Assembly: GCA_017591395.1 (NCBI GenBank)
Contig: WEDG01000860.1
Span: forward strand, 30,291-94,290
Reading direction: 5' to 3'
From: Schistocephalus solidus
Lineage: Eukaryota > Platyhelminthes > Cestoda > Diphyllobothriidea > Diphyllobothriidae
DNA length: 64,000 nt
Under the pieces are notes generated by a model. It worked only from the letters and a program-made list of their open reading frames with translations, ran no database searches and was not told the origin of the DNA. Shown here one piece after another: positions 10,670 to 20,949 of the stretch; the stretch's first letter is position 1; the number at the start of each line of letters is the position of its first letter. The position numbers and the translations under genes are program-made.

Positions 10670-10960
10670 TTCTTTTTAACAACCAGAAGCGTTTAATAAA
10701 AAGCAAGTAGCTGTGTACTGATAATGGAAAACAATGAAAACAGCGATAATATCCAAGTATAAATTCATCCTTGAAAGTATTCACACGGCAGCCATAGTAT
10801 GCCGCAGTGTGCAAATAAATCTCACAAGACACTATAAAAGCAGAAGTCGGAATTCTAGGCATTCGCTGTCAGGCAAATCCGAACGACGCCAAAAAATAAT
10901 TAGTTTAGCCACCCTTGTCTTTGCCGGCACGTAAATATGGTCAGTCAACCAGAGATGTGG
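10670..10960. other. Unassigned stretch
   Basis: AT-leaning sequence between a SINE and the 11-kb repeat; nothing recognised. Confidence 0.35.
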
Positions 10961-11160
10961 AAACAGGCGAGAACAGTGGTTGCTGTAACGTGGGCGGCTA
11001 CTCGCACACATGGGGCGCGTTAAAAAGGCGGATGCGAAGTAGGCGCAAGGCGAAGATATCATTAGGGGGCGGGCGACAGCACGGTCCCCACGGCAACCTC
11101 CCACCACCCACCCACGAGTCTTATGGCATAGACAGCAGAAAGGAGACGGTTGCATCGCGC

Positions 11161-11530
11161 TAGTGTTGCCATCACGAGGCCATGGAGCGCGACCAGACAC
11201 GATCAAACACACGCATGAACATGACAAAGCAGTGGGCGGGCGGGGGTGTGGTGGAGGGTGGCAGTCGCTGAAAGAGCGCCGAGTTCTGTCTTTGTTCCCT
11301 TGTTTGCTCGCGTCTCTCGACGCAGACGACACAGCGCGCCGTTATAACACGCATTCGCATGCAAGACCGCGCGCTGAGACGCCAAGGCGTTCCCCACCCT
11401 GCAGGTGGGTAGTGAAACGGCCGGAAATCTGGCATCCACTGCAAGACGGTCACAGCCAGAGGCGGAGGGTAACTCTTGCCAGTCAGTGTGCTGCACCATG
11501 AAATCCAGGAGTGACAAATGACGAAAACCT
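11161..11530 (+). repeat. Diverged direct repeat, left copy
   Basis: Matches 12108-12440: TAGTGTTGCCATCAC, GATCAAACACACGCA, GAACATGACAAAGCAGTGGG, TTTGTTCCCTTGTTT, GCAAGACCGCGCGCTGAG and GCCGGAAATCTG, all in the same order. The offset is about 947 bp. The open frames across it on both strands are composition artefacts. Confidence 0.75.
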
Positions 11531-11659
11531 GTCTGAGGAAACCACGTAGCAGTTGGTGATGGAAACGGAGTATGCTTCGGCTAAGACGATCGTCCGAACA
11601 GGGTAAGGAGGCCCTACATGGCCGCCCAGACAGGAAACAGGAATAGGAACTACCCACAA

Positions 11660-11850
11660 TACATGTGGGTTTGCACCCGATTCTGGGTTAAGGTTTGCGT
11701 TCGTGCTAACAACAAGGTTGAGGTTTACGGTCGGGCTAAAGTTAAGATTAAGGTGACTGGTTAGTTTTCTGTTAAGGTTAAAACACAGGAATATTTACCC
11801 TCATGAAATTTACCGCAAGGTCACCTATTTTAAGTGGGCGGGGCGGTTCC
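11660..11850 (+). repeat. Dispersed repeat with degenerate TTAGGG-like core (copy 2)
   Basis: GGGTTAAGGTTTG, GGTTGAGGTTTACGG and GTTAAGATTAAGG variants, then GGAATATTTACCCTCATGAAA, TTTACCGCAAGGTCACC and TATTTTAAGTGGGCGGGGC. Same block order as 4530-4760. Confidence 0.6.
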
Positions 11851-11894
11851 TCTTCCCGTGTCCTGTTCAGGCCATCACATATAAGGCATCCTTA

Positions 11895-12105
11895 CCGTGC
11901 ACACTCCCACGAAGTTGGCGTAAGATCCATTGGACCATCGATGGCCGGACGTCGGGTTTTTACTCGGTTCCATGTTGCTAATGCTGACGATGCTCCCTAG
12001 ACCAACCAAACAAATCGCGTCGCAAACTCCAGGACGACATCCAACTCTCTTGACTCTGGTGTCTAAAGTGCTGAGGACGCAGACGAGGAGAGTCGACTGA
12101 CAGCC
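11895..12105 (+). repeat. Repeat with copies near 12540 and 12790-12985
   Basis: GAAGTTGGCGTAAGATCCA (about 11910) resembles GAAGTTGTCGCAAGATCCA (about 12557). GTGTCTAAAGTGCTGAGGA through GGAGAGTCGA (about 12058-12100) resembles about 12930-12970. Part of the same mosaic duplication as 11161/12108. Confidence 0.5.
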
Positions 12106-12107
12106 TA

Positions 12108-12440
12108 GTGTTGCCATCACCGGGCCAGGGAACACGACCAGACGTGATCAAACACACGCACGAACATGACAAAGCAGTGGGCGGGCGGGGGGTAGGCGTA
12201 GCAGTCGCTGAAAGGTCGCCGAGGTCTGACTTTGTTCCCTTGTTTTCTCGCTCGTGGAGAGAGAGAGAGAGACGACGCAACGCGCCGCCAGACGCAAGAC
12301 CGCGCGCTGAGGCGCCAAGGGCTCCCCCCGCCCCAGGGGGGGGGGGGGGGAGGGTAGGACGGTTTCAGATGCCGGAAATCTGTCAAAAACTGATGGAAAC
12401 TTTTAGCATCACCTTGCACGAGGAAGTCCAGGATTGACAC
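12108..12440 (+). repeat. Diverged direct repeat, right copy
   Basis: Second copy of the 11161-11530 unit. It also holds a (GA)n run (about 12257-12272) and a poly-G run (about 12335-12350), both absent from the left copy. Confidence 0.75.
12335..12350 (+). repeat. Poly-G run
   Basis: Homopolymer of about 16 G within the right copy of the direct repeat. Confidence 0.85.
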
Positions 12441-12989
12441 ATGGAGAATAGGGAAAAACGGTCTGCTGAAATCGCTTCACCCACCCGCCCTTCACTTGCG
12501 TACCACAGCTTATGATCCATCACCGGCTTCCGCTACGACGACCATTCGAAATCCAATGAAGTTGTCGCAAGATCCAGTTGACAGTATGGTTCCACGGGTA
12601 AGCCCCTACATATATAATGCTGGCTGCCCGTTGGCAATTTAATGAATACTAAGCGATCATCTTGCTGTGGTTGATAGAAGAAGGCCCAACTATTCATATC
12701 AACTTTCCGTCTACGCCTACAAAGCCTCAGATAGACTGATTTATTCGAAGTTAGCGATTAATTTCTGAGGAAATTACAAAGCAGTAATCCAGTTGACCGT
12801 CGATGGGCATGTGCACGAACAAAGTAAGCACACGGGACGATGGTTTTTTTTACCAGGTTTACCAAGCACGTCCGACCAGCGAAATACATCACATCACAAA
12901 TTTCAACACGACATCGAACTTTATTTACCCGGATGTCTAAAGTACTAAGGAAGCAAACAAGGAGAGTCGAATAACCTTCCTCGACGGAC

Positions 12990-14090
12990 TTGTGCGTGAG
13001 TGAGCAGATAGGAACTCTAAAAAAGCACACTTACGAAGAGATAACTATTTAATTCGAACACCAAACATTCAACCTATTTGACTGTATGGAAACTTGTGTT
13101 TGGTGAAGGGGAATGTAACGAAAAAGTTTAAGGGCGCAGGCTTGTAGCGAAGCGGACAACTAGATAGTGACCACAGAACAGCCCTTGAACCGGTAACCAT
13201 CTCATACAATACGCACCGAAGCTCAATAAACATCGATTAAAACCCGAAGATATTCAATTTTACAGTCCTTTTAAGAAAGATTGATGAGAGGCTGTCTTTT
13301 TCGTTGGCCTAAATATGTAAAAGACGCGACGTGTTGATTAGCACCTTAAAATGCGCTTCCAGATACACAAGATTACATTGGCGGGGTGGTGGTGCTGATC
13401 CTGACTTTTCATCGTTCCGACCAGCAGTGGTAGTCGCGATCCACCCCCTCCCTCCCGGGAAATCAAAAGAAACATCGCTCCGCACCCCTGCCTGCCAACA
13501 AAAAACTGAAAACACTTTTGCAGCGGGTGTGTCAGTCAGGTCTCCAACGAGCGGATGCATCTAAATGGAAGTTTTAATCGCACCGAAGTTCACTAGGTAG
13601 GCCCCATGCCATTGAAGTATCTTATGATAGACAGCTACCGCGGAAGAAAGCACTGCTTTGATGTGATTGAGGCTGGAGGTCAGGCATAGTTACGGTTCAG
13701 CGAGCCGTTGAAGTAAAGCATAGTCAATTGCACTCGAAAAAAGATCTCTACTGAGTCTTCATGAGGTTTTGAAGTTTAAAGTCCTAGAGAAATCCGGTAA
13801 TTCATAAAGTTTTTGAAGTACGACCCTCTTCTACGCATTCTTGGGGGGTTTACGATTACTCCATATGGCCGTTCTCGGAAAAATTTCCTAATACCTCCTT
13901 GTGTTGCTATTGTGAGTCAGGTTAGCATTCAGATAATATTCGTGTGTATTCCAAATAGGTAAACTAGGGGAGCAGACTTTAAAAAGCCGGGGTTAGTATA
14001 TCGTGGATAGTGTCCAAGTTATCCGATTCCCCTGAAATGAAATATGCGTTTCGTACAACATTAAACTTGACGAATATACTTCCTTCAAAG
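12990..14090. other. Unassigned stretch
   Basis: Short frames only (for example 13331-13564 +). No motif, splice-supported exon or repeat match recognised. Confidence 0.4.
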
Positions 14091-14099
14091 CGATGAAAC

Positions 14100-14432
14100 T
14101 TTTTGTGCCGATCCTCTCGGTTGTTTGGAAACACTCTTCGTCGTCCACGCCACGAGTTCAGTTTTACTGCCCTCGAAGCGGCAACGTCACTTACTTCGAG
14201 GCGTCGAAGAGGGGGTCAGCTCAAAATCTGGTTCCACACAGTTCGCCAAGACGTGGAAGTGGTTCATGGACCTTCGGTATTCGGCCTCCGTCGTTGGCTA
14301 AGCTGTCCAGATCTGCTGTCGCAAATCATCACACCTGCAGAGGTACATTTCGTGACATCATCGAGGCCGACCAGATCGGGCATAATCGCAGCCGGACCAA
14401 GAACAAGATCATTGAGAGAAGCTCTACTCGAA
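14100..14432 (+). pseudogene. Second RTE-like family, C-terminal fragment (copy 1)
   Basis: Encodes RRPRHEFSFTALEAA, then SRRRRGGQLKIWFHTVRQDV, EVVHGPSVFGLRRW and, after a frameshift, HTCRGTFRDIIEADQIGHNR. The same order occurs at 24580-24865 and 54440-54755. This is the region after the RT in RTE-like ORFs (GGQLKTW / TVRQDVE block). Only about 330 bp of the 3' part survives. No RT core is present. Confidence 0.65.
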
Positions 14433-14434
14433 AA

Positions 14435-15470
14435 GCAAAATGCAGAGGAATAGGAACTGGTTCAGGAGTGTTCTACGCCAATCAGTGAAAACCATACTTA
14501 GGTAATCCTTTCCTGTTTAAAGCTTAATTCAAGCGTTAGGATAAGTTCTATTGCGTTTTGAAGCATGTAGGAGTGCTTCTTTTGGTATGCGAAAACTCAT
14601 TTACTGAGCGCATAGCTGGGCAGTACTTGCAAGATACCGGAAAGGCAAGGAAACTGTCGGTAATGGTGGTTTTTGGGACGGCCGAGTTGTAAATATTCTC
14701 GGATGAAATGTACTCTCGTGGAGGAACGCTCATTGATCACTTGCGGGGCTCAGTATGTGCAGTTTAACTGGTACTTACTTCCCAGCTGACATTGCTTTGG
14801 GTGGCAGGAAAGATTTACAGTGGTAAGCCTACATCTTACAAATGCGGGTTCAGGTTATATCTTCCGCCTACCCTGAAAGTGATCTCAACTGAGTAACCTT
14901 TAGGGGTCGAGTATATTTAATGTTTTCAGCCAACTTCTCATAGACACCGGCAACTAAAAACATGTAAGCTTATCGGGGTTTTCTAGCCCCAGCACAGTCG
15001 TGCTCCAGCGATTCAGCACCCGAGGTTCAGCATTAAAACGAACATAAGATCTCACGCCTGAAAAGGCTTGCGTTTAGGGCTCTCACCTGACGACAGGTGG
15101 TACAATCGCCTACCAAACACACGAGCATTGGTAAAGTTTTGTGGTTAAAAGATGCCAGAGAGGACAGTTCAACCGTCGCAAGCGAAGAGGTCAGCCCCTG
15201 CCCCACAAGACGGACGCCATCGTGACTTGCGCCCGAATTTCTTCACTCACAAAGGTGAGCGAGCAGGCTACCTCACAGGCCGTCATCTCGCACCCACGGT
15301 GTCCTACTTACAAGATAAATTCAGAGCCACCGGAGCATGGAAGTTGGTGCAATGACTGACAGAGCTCAGCAACTCGGCTGCGCAGGCATCAGGCTCCGTG
15401 ACGAGTGTCACACGCACGCACTCACACACACACACACACGCGCGTGGCAGAGTGCCCTATAGACCCGACT
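14435..15470. other. Unassigned stretch with a CA microsatellite
   Basis: Two overlapping + frames (15141-15359 and 15152-15355) have no recognised motif. A (CA)n tract lies at about 15415-15445. Confidence 0.35.
15415..15446 (+). repeat. (CA)n microsatellite
   Basis: Imperfect CA/CG dinucleotide run. Confidence 0.9.
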
Positions 15471-15477
15471 CCCACCA

Positions 15478-15605
15478 GTCCTGAGTAGGTACGAGTTGTC
15501 CCACCAGCTGGCAACCTTCCAGAAGCCGATTGATTGTGCCTTTTGATTGGTTTAAAGCACATACCATTGTTCATGGGGGGAATTAAACATCAGATCGAAC
15601 TTACA
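15478..15605 (+). repeat. Dispersed repeat shared with 22955-23095
   Basis: Shared blocks: TGAGTAGGTACGAGTTGTCC / TGGGTAGGTACGAATTATCC, then CAACCTTC, GATTGATTGTGCCTTTTGA and CATTGTTC-ATGGGGGGAA. A third weak match (AACCTTCGATGCAACGATTC) lies at about 23318. Confidence 0.55.
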
Positions 15606-15609
15606 CACT

Positions 15610-15910
15610 TATCAGTGCTACTATAGCGTGATCCATACCTTCAGCCCTTGTTCCTGCTTCAGCATACTCTTCATAATGTTGTTAAAAGTTTTATGCTGAA
15701 GTGCTGCAATATGAAGAAGCGGTGGTGTCACGATATCTCGTCCACGACGTGGTATCTTAGTAGAAGAAGAATCTTGTGGCAAGTGCTGGTGACATTCCCC
15801 AATAGGAATGCCCGTGGACAGAAAGTGCTGGCCTGGAGGTGCATAAGAGGGGATTGCCAGTCTGTTCGATCAGTAAGAATGGGGAACAAATTTTAACGGA
15901 AGATCCCACT
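15610..15910. other. Unassigned stretch
   Basis: Nothing recognised between the dispersed repeat and the RTE 3' half. Confidence 0.35.
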
Positions 15911-17784
15911 ATTATTCGAAGATCTGTATCAAGGGGTCCGCACCGCTGCTCAGCTCTGACGGCACAACACTGCTGACAGAGAAATCGCAAATTCTGAAGC
16001 GCTGGGCCGAGCACTTCAGAAATGTCCTTAATTGCTCATCAGCCATCTCCGATGCTGCCATTGACCGGCTCCCTCAAGTGGACACGAACAATGACCTGGA
16101 TCTACCGCCTTCCCTACCAGAAACCATCCGAGCCGTGCAGCAGATTTCCAGCGGTAAAGCACCGGGATCTGACGCAATCCCACCAGAAGTCTACAAGCGC
16201 GGTGGGCCCCGGCTGATGGCAGAACTCACTACACTCTTCCAGGAGATGTGGCGCCAAGGACAAGTTCCTCAGGATTTCTAAGACGCGACCATCGTCCACC
16301 TCTACAAACGGAAGGGGAACCGGCAACTCTGTGATAATCACAGAGGCATCTCGTTGCTCAACATCGCCGGGGAGGTCTTCGCCCGTATCCTTCTCAATCG
16401 TCTTAACGGTCATCTAGAGCAGGGCCTGCTCCCGGAAAGCCAATGTGGCTTCCGCCGACACCGCGGAAAAACCGATATGAACTTGCTGCCCGCCAACTAC
16501 AAGAGAAGTGCCAGGAGATGCGAACTCACCTATACACTACCTTCGTGAATCTAACGAAAGCCTTTGACACGGTGAATCGTGACGGACTGTGGAAAGTCAT
16601 GCAGAAATTTGGTTGTCCTGAGCGGTTCACGCACATGGTACGTCAGCTTCATGACGGGATGACGGCGCGCGTCACTGACAATGGGACGGTATCCGAAGCA
16701 TTCGCAGTGACCAACGGAGTGAAGCAGGGCTGCGTACTGGCCCCCACCCTCTTCAGTCTCATGTTCTCGGCTATGCTGATGGACGCCTACCGTGATGAGC
16801 AGCCTGGTATCCGCATCGTCTACAGAACTGACGGGCACCTTCTCAACAGTCGGCGTATGCAGGCTCCAACGCGCGTGTCTACGACTACAGTCCATGACTT
16901 GCTCTTCGCGGACGACTGCGCCCTTAACACCGTGACGGAGGAGGACATGCAAAGGAGCATGAACCTCTTCGCCGAAGGCTGCGCCGATTTTGGATTAACA
17001 ATCAGTACAGCCAAAACGGTTGTCAGGCACCAGCGGCCACCCAGCGCGGAATACAATGCTCCTCGAATCAATGTAAACGGTGCTCAACTCAAAAACGTGG
17101 AAACCTTCGCTTATCTAGGAAGCACGATGTCGCGCAACACGAGAATCGATGACGAGGTCGCCCAACGGATATCCAAAGCTAGTCAGGCCTTCGGCCGGCT
17201 GCAGGCCTCCGTGTGGAATCGCCACGGTATTCACCTGAACACCAAACTGAAGATGTACAATGCCATCGTCTTGACGACACTCCTTTACGGAGCGGAAACC
17301 TGGACCGTCTACTCGAACCAAGCCAGGAAGCTGAATCACTTTCATCTCAGCTGCCTCCACAGAATACTGAAGCTGAGATGGCAAGACAGGATCCCAGACA
17401 CGGAAGTCCTGGAGCGGACCGGAATCCTCAGCATCCATGCCATGCTGAGGCAATTACTACTGCGATGGAGCGGCCACCTGGTAAGAATGGACGACGAGCG
17501 ACTACCCAAATGACTTTTCTACGGAGATTTCGCTACAGGTTCTCGCCGGCAGGAGGTCAAAAACGACGCTACATGGACACTTTGAAGAGTTCGCTGAAGC
17601 AACTGCAAATCAACCCGGCGACCTGGGAGGACCTTGCCCAGGATAGACAGGCATGGAAAAGATCAGTGAAAACTGGTTCAGCAAACTATGAGGCCACCGG
17701 ATCGCCGCTGCCAAGGCCAAACGAGTGGCACAAAAGTCGCCAGCGTCCCAGACCAACTCCGTCGATTCCCAGGCCCTGCAAACA

Positions 17785-18558
17785 TGCCCGCGCTGTCAAC
17801 GCATCTTCCACGCGCGAATCGGCCTGGTTGGACATCTTCGGACGCAATGCACCAACAATCCGACAATTCCAATTTCTACGTCCAATTCTGCCAATCCTCC
17901 TTCTGACCCCCCCACCCTCACTCCTGGCATCAATTCCATTACTCCCACCATCCTAGAGACCACACCCATGTACTCATCGCCTGTTACCCCCACCACCGCC
18001 TTCGCCTTCACTAACACCACCACCATCAGCGATGGTGAATCTCTCCTAAGCTGTACTCAATGCGACCGAACATTCACCTCACACATCAGCCTGGTCGGTC
18101 ACGTGCGAATACATCGTACAGAGACCAGTGAGCCAGTGCCTGGAGCTCCATCACACAGCAGAGATCGTCGCCTCCACTGCCCTCACTGTCCTCGCGCATT
18201 CACTTATCGCATGGGCCTATTCGGTCACATGCGCATCCATGACAGCGGAATTCACCACAATGCCGACAACGCCGATACACCATGCACACCCTCCGCTCCT
18301 GCCATTCTAAGCACTCCTGCTATCCCCACTACCATGAATGACATCCCCCAGCCTCTACCGATTTCTCCTGTCCACACTACGCCCGCAACTTCAACTCACG
18401 CATCGGCCTAGTCGGTCACCTGCGAATCTATCGCACGGAGGCTGGTGAACCAGTGCCTGGGCTCCGACATACAGTCGACGCACCCGCCTTCACTGCCCTC
18501 ACTGCTCCCGCAAATTTACACACCGCATGGGCCTATTAAGACACATGCGCGTCCACGA
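17785..18558 (+). pseudogene. C-terminal C2H2 zinc-finger array of the RTE-type ORF
   Basis: Five fingers in order: CPRCQRIFHARIGLVGHL (about 17.79 kb), CTQCDRTFTSHISLVGHVR (about 18.06), CPHCPRAFTYRMGLFGHMR (about 18.18), CPHYARNFNSRIGLVGHLR (about 18.37, second Cys changed to Tyr) and CPHCSRKFTHRMGLLRHMR (about 18.50). The spacers are Pro/Thr/Ser-rich. Fingers 1-3 share one frame; fingers 4 and 5 each lie in another. Nucleic-acid binding is inferred from the fold only. Confidence 0.75.
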
Positions 18559-18561
18559 CAA

Positions 18562-18582
18562 CCTCCGGTAAACCACCGGAGG
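18562..18582 (+). other. Perfect hairpin overlapping the RTE stop codon
   Basis: 8-bp stem CCTCCGGT / ACCGGAGG with a 5-nt loop. The TAA stop (18569-18571) straddles the end of the left arm and the loop. The identical hairpin sits at 44404-44424 in the second copy. It could be an RNA structure used by the element's RT. Confidence 0.6.
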
Positions 18583-18659
18583 ATAAACTACATCAGCGCA
18601 CACTACCTAAACCAATACATCGACAACAACCTCACAATCACCATTTACCAGAGTATATC

Positions 18660-20115
18660 ACGGTTTCCTAGAAACCGTGGCTGGGAAGTCTGCCAATCTG
18701 ATGCTTCCACCAGACCACGCCGTCGGCTCAGTGTATGTGCTGTGTGTGTCAAGTGGCTGACCAGTGGACTGGGAGTCAGACTGCGATGGCTGCTCCATAT
18801 CCCCTGAGTTTGTGAATCCTGGTGTGTGCGTTATGGGGGCCAGGTCGTGCTGTGGTGCGCGAAGACGGGTACGCCGATCCGTCAGCCAATGCACCCACTC
18901 CCACATCAGGCAACTGACCGGCTCGGACAGTGTCTGATGGTGGGGGTTGGGGAGAGAGTGAGGTCGACAGCTCAGCGCATGTTCCTCACTATAAACAATC
19001 TGACGCGTTTAAAACTATCACGGTGCGCTAAAAGCCGTGTCTTGGAAGGTTGCCAACTGACGGGATAACTCGGACCGCGTGGTCAGCCCAATGTGTGTTT
19101 TGTGTGGAGTGGCTGACTAGCGGACTGAGAGTTAGGCTGCAATGGCTCCTTCTTAATGTGCTCTTTATGGCACCCCCACTCTGTGGGATCCGAGCCAGGT
19201 GTGGTGGTACGCCCAGGGGCGGCTCCGGCCGCGCCAGCCACCTGCGACCTCTCTCATCTCCGGTCTTCTTGCCTGTGTCGTGAGACCGGGCACAGGTGGG
19301 GGAGGAGAAGAGTGTGAGGTAACGTTAACCGCCGCGGTTGGAAGGTTGCCAACTGACAATTACACTCAGACCTCGCAGTTAGTCCAATGTGTGTTGTGTG
19401 GAGTGGCGGACTGGTGGTCTGAGAGTCAGGCTGCGATAGTTCCTTCCTAACGTGACCTCTGGCTATCTCACACATGTGAGATGTGGGCCGTTCAACCCCC
19501 TGTTGTGTGAAATCCTGGTGCTTGTGTTTGGCGGGCCAGGTCGTGTACGTAGTACACGTAGACGAGGTCACCAGCAGCTGCGCCCGCTTCCCCATCAGGC
19601 AACTGACCGGCTCGGACAGTGGTTTGATTGCGGGGGTGGGGGAGAGAATGAGGTCGAGAGCTCAGCGTATTTTCCTCACTATAAACAATCTGACGTGCTT
19701 GAAACTATCACGGTGCGCTAAAAGCCGTGGCTTGGAAGGTTGCTAACTGACGGGATAACTCGGACCGCGTGGTCAGCCCAATGTGTGTTTTGTGTGTAGT
19801 GGCTGACTGGCGGACTGAGAGTCAGGTTGCAATGGCTCCTTTATGGCACTCCCACTCCGTGGGATCCGAGCCAGGTGTGGTGGCACGCCCAGGGGTGGCT
19901 CCGGCCGAGTCAGCCACCTGCGCCCTCTCCCATCTCCGGTCTTCTTGACTCTGTCTTGACAGCGGGCTCAGGTGTGGGAGAAGGAGAGAGTGTGGTAGCT
20001 GCAGCGCAAGTCTACTATCACTTAAAATTAATTCACGCGCAAGGCACCGTCCCTGCACCACTTGGTGTGTAGCATACGTTGGACCTCGTCGACATCGACG
20101 GTCGAACTGCCGAGG
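18660..20115 (+). repeat. GC-rich dispersed repeat 'family B', tandem arrangement
   Basis: Contains two near-identical modules about 688 bp apart: CTCACTATAAACAATCTGAC ... AACTATCACGGTGCGCTAAA at about 18980 and 19670, and CAGCCCAATGTGTGTTTTGT at about 19085 and 19775. The section GTGTGGTGGCACGCCCAGG ... TCTTCTTGACTCTGTCTTGA ... CAGCGCAAGTCTACTATCAC (about 19876-20025) is the same sequence that forms most of the 56.6-64 kb satellite. No protein recognised. Confidence 0.7.
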
Positions 20116-20119
20116 CAAG

Positions 20120-20470
20120 TTTAACAATACATGCTGACGAATCACCAGCTTATCGCCAGATTTATCATAGTGATAGAGATGTGATGATTTGTCATGAGGA
20201 ATGGTATTCAGTCAGCAGCCTCACTCTTCTTGCTCTCCCATGCATCAGCGAACTGCAACAGGGCCTTCCAGTCGAGTGATGATGATATTGTGGACAGTGG
20301 CTGACATGGCGTCTGATTCAACCCAATACGTGTCACATGCATGTACGGCAGTAGTTACGGTCTCATGGTACACGCAGCGAAGCCCGAGGAACGCATGACC
20401 GGCATCATCGTGTCCTCGCTTTGATCAAGCGCCGCAGTTTCAGCTCAGTCGGTTTTTCGAGGAGGGGAGG
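20120..20470. other. Unassigned; contains a short dispersed repeat
   Basis: About 20155-20215 (CGCCAGATTTATCATAGTGA, then TGTGATGA and GGAATGG-ATTCAGT) resembles about 23345-23400. Otherwise nothing recognised. Confidence 0.4.
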
Positions 20471-20639
20471 GGGGGACAGCATCAAAGACATAACCGTCTG
20501 CTAAATTTACCGCAATAGCGCAGGAGTGAATAGGTCTGGGGGAATGATAGAGAAGGGTAGGAGACAATTCTTAAACATTCCACCGCAAGTGTCCTAAACT
20601 TAACGAATCATCTGCAACATCAGCGTAAACTGGGACAAA

Positions 20640-20945
20640 AAAACAACCGAATTTGGGTTAGGGTGTAGATCCGGGGCCCAGGTATGTAGACGGGCATTAT
20701 GGGTCCACAACGGTTTTCAAAAGAAGTTTATATCTGAGGACACGTTAGAGGTATAGGTAACGCGCCAGGTGGAATTGCTTATATGACCCCTCCCCCTGGC
20801 AGGACACGAAATCAGGAACGCCCTCCGCGGTCTTGCGCTAAATTCCAGGAAGAATAAATATTCCCTAACCAAAACTTTAACGGTAACCCTACCCGTAACC
20901 CTAACCCTAGCCCTTACTTTCCTGGAAGTGGGTACAAATTAACCT
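20640..20945 (-). repeat. Dispersed repeat with TTAGGG-like core (copy 3, inverted)
   Basis: The + strand has ATATTCCCTAACC, GTAACCCTACCCGTAACC and CTAACCCTAGCCC (about 20855-20918). On the minus strand this gives TTAGGG-like units followed by the GGGAATATTTA block, as in copies 1 and 2. A GGGTTAGGGTGTAG block on the + strand lies at about 20655. Confidence 0.5.
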
Positions 20946-20949
20946 GTAT

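Larger units (their letters stand above)
15925..18590 (+). mobile_element. RTE-type non-LTR retrotransposon, 3' half (RT, C-terminal zinc fingers, 3' end)
   Basis: Starts in frame at CIKGSAPLLSSDG and runs TLLTEKSQILKRWAEHF, SSGKAPGSDAIPPEVYK (about 16150), NHRGISLLNIAGEVF (about 16337), [15 protein letters not shown] (about 16543), [19 protein letters not shown] (about 16710), [10 protein letters not shown] (catalytic FADD 16904-16915) and [11 protein letters not shown] (about 17283). Then come a linker and five C2H2 fingers (17.79-18.56 kb). Lesions: TAA at 16279, a frameshift near 16480, TGA at 17511 (probably CGA to TGA), and frameshifts near 17545, 17700, 18340 and 18490. The ORF ends MRVHDNLR at TAA 18569, inside a hairpin. 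Probably the 3' half of the element starting at 416. Confidence 0.85.

Noticed and set aside
11163..11657. Overlapping long frames on both strands in the 11-12 kb repeat
   Set aside because: Three frames open at once in a GC-rich repeat, with the second repeat copy not preserving the frame.
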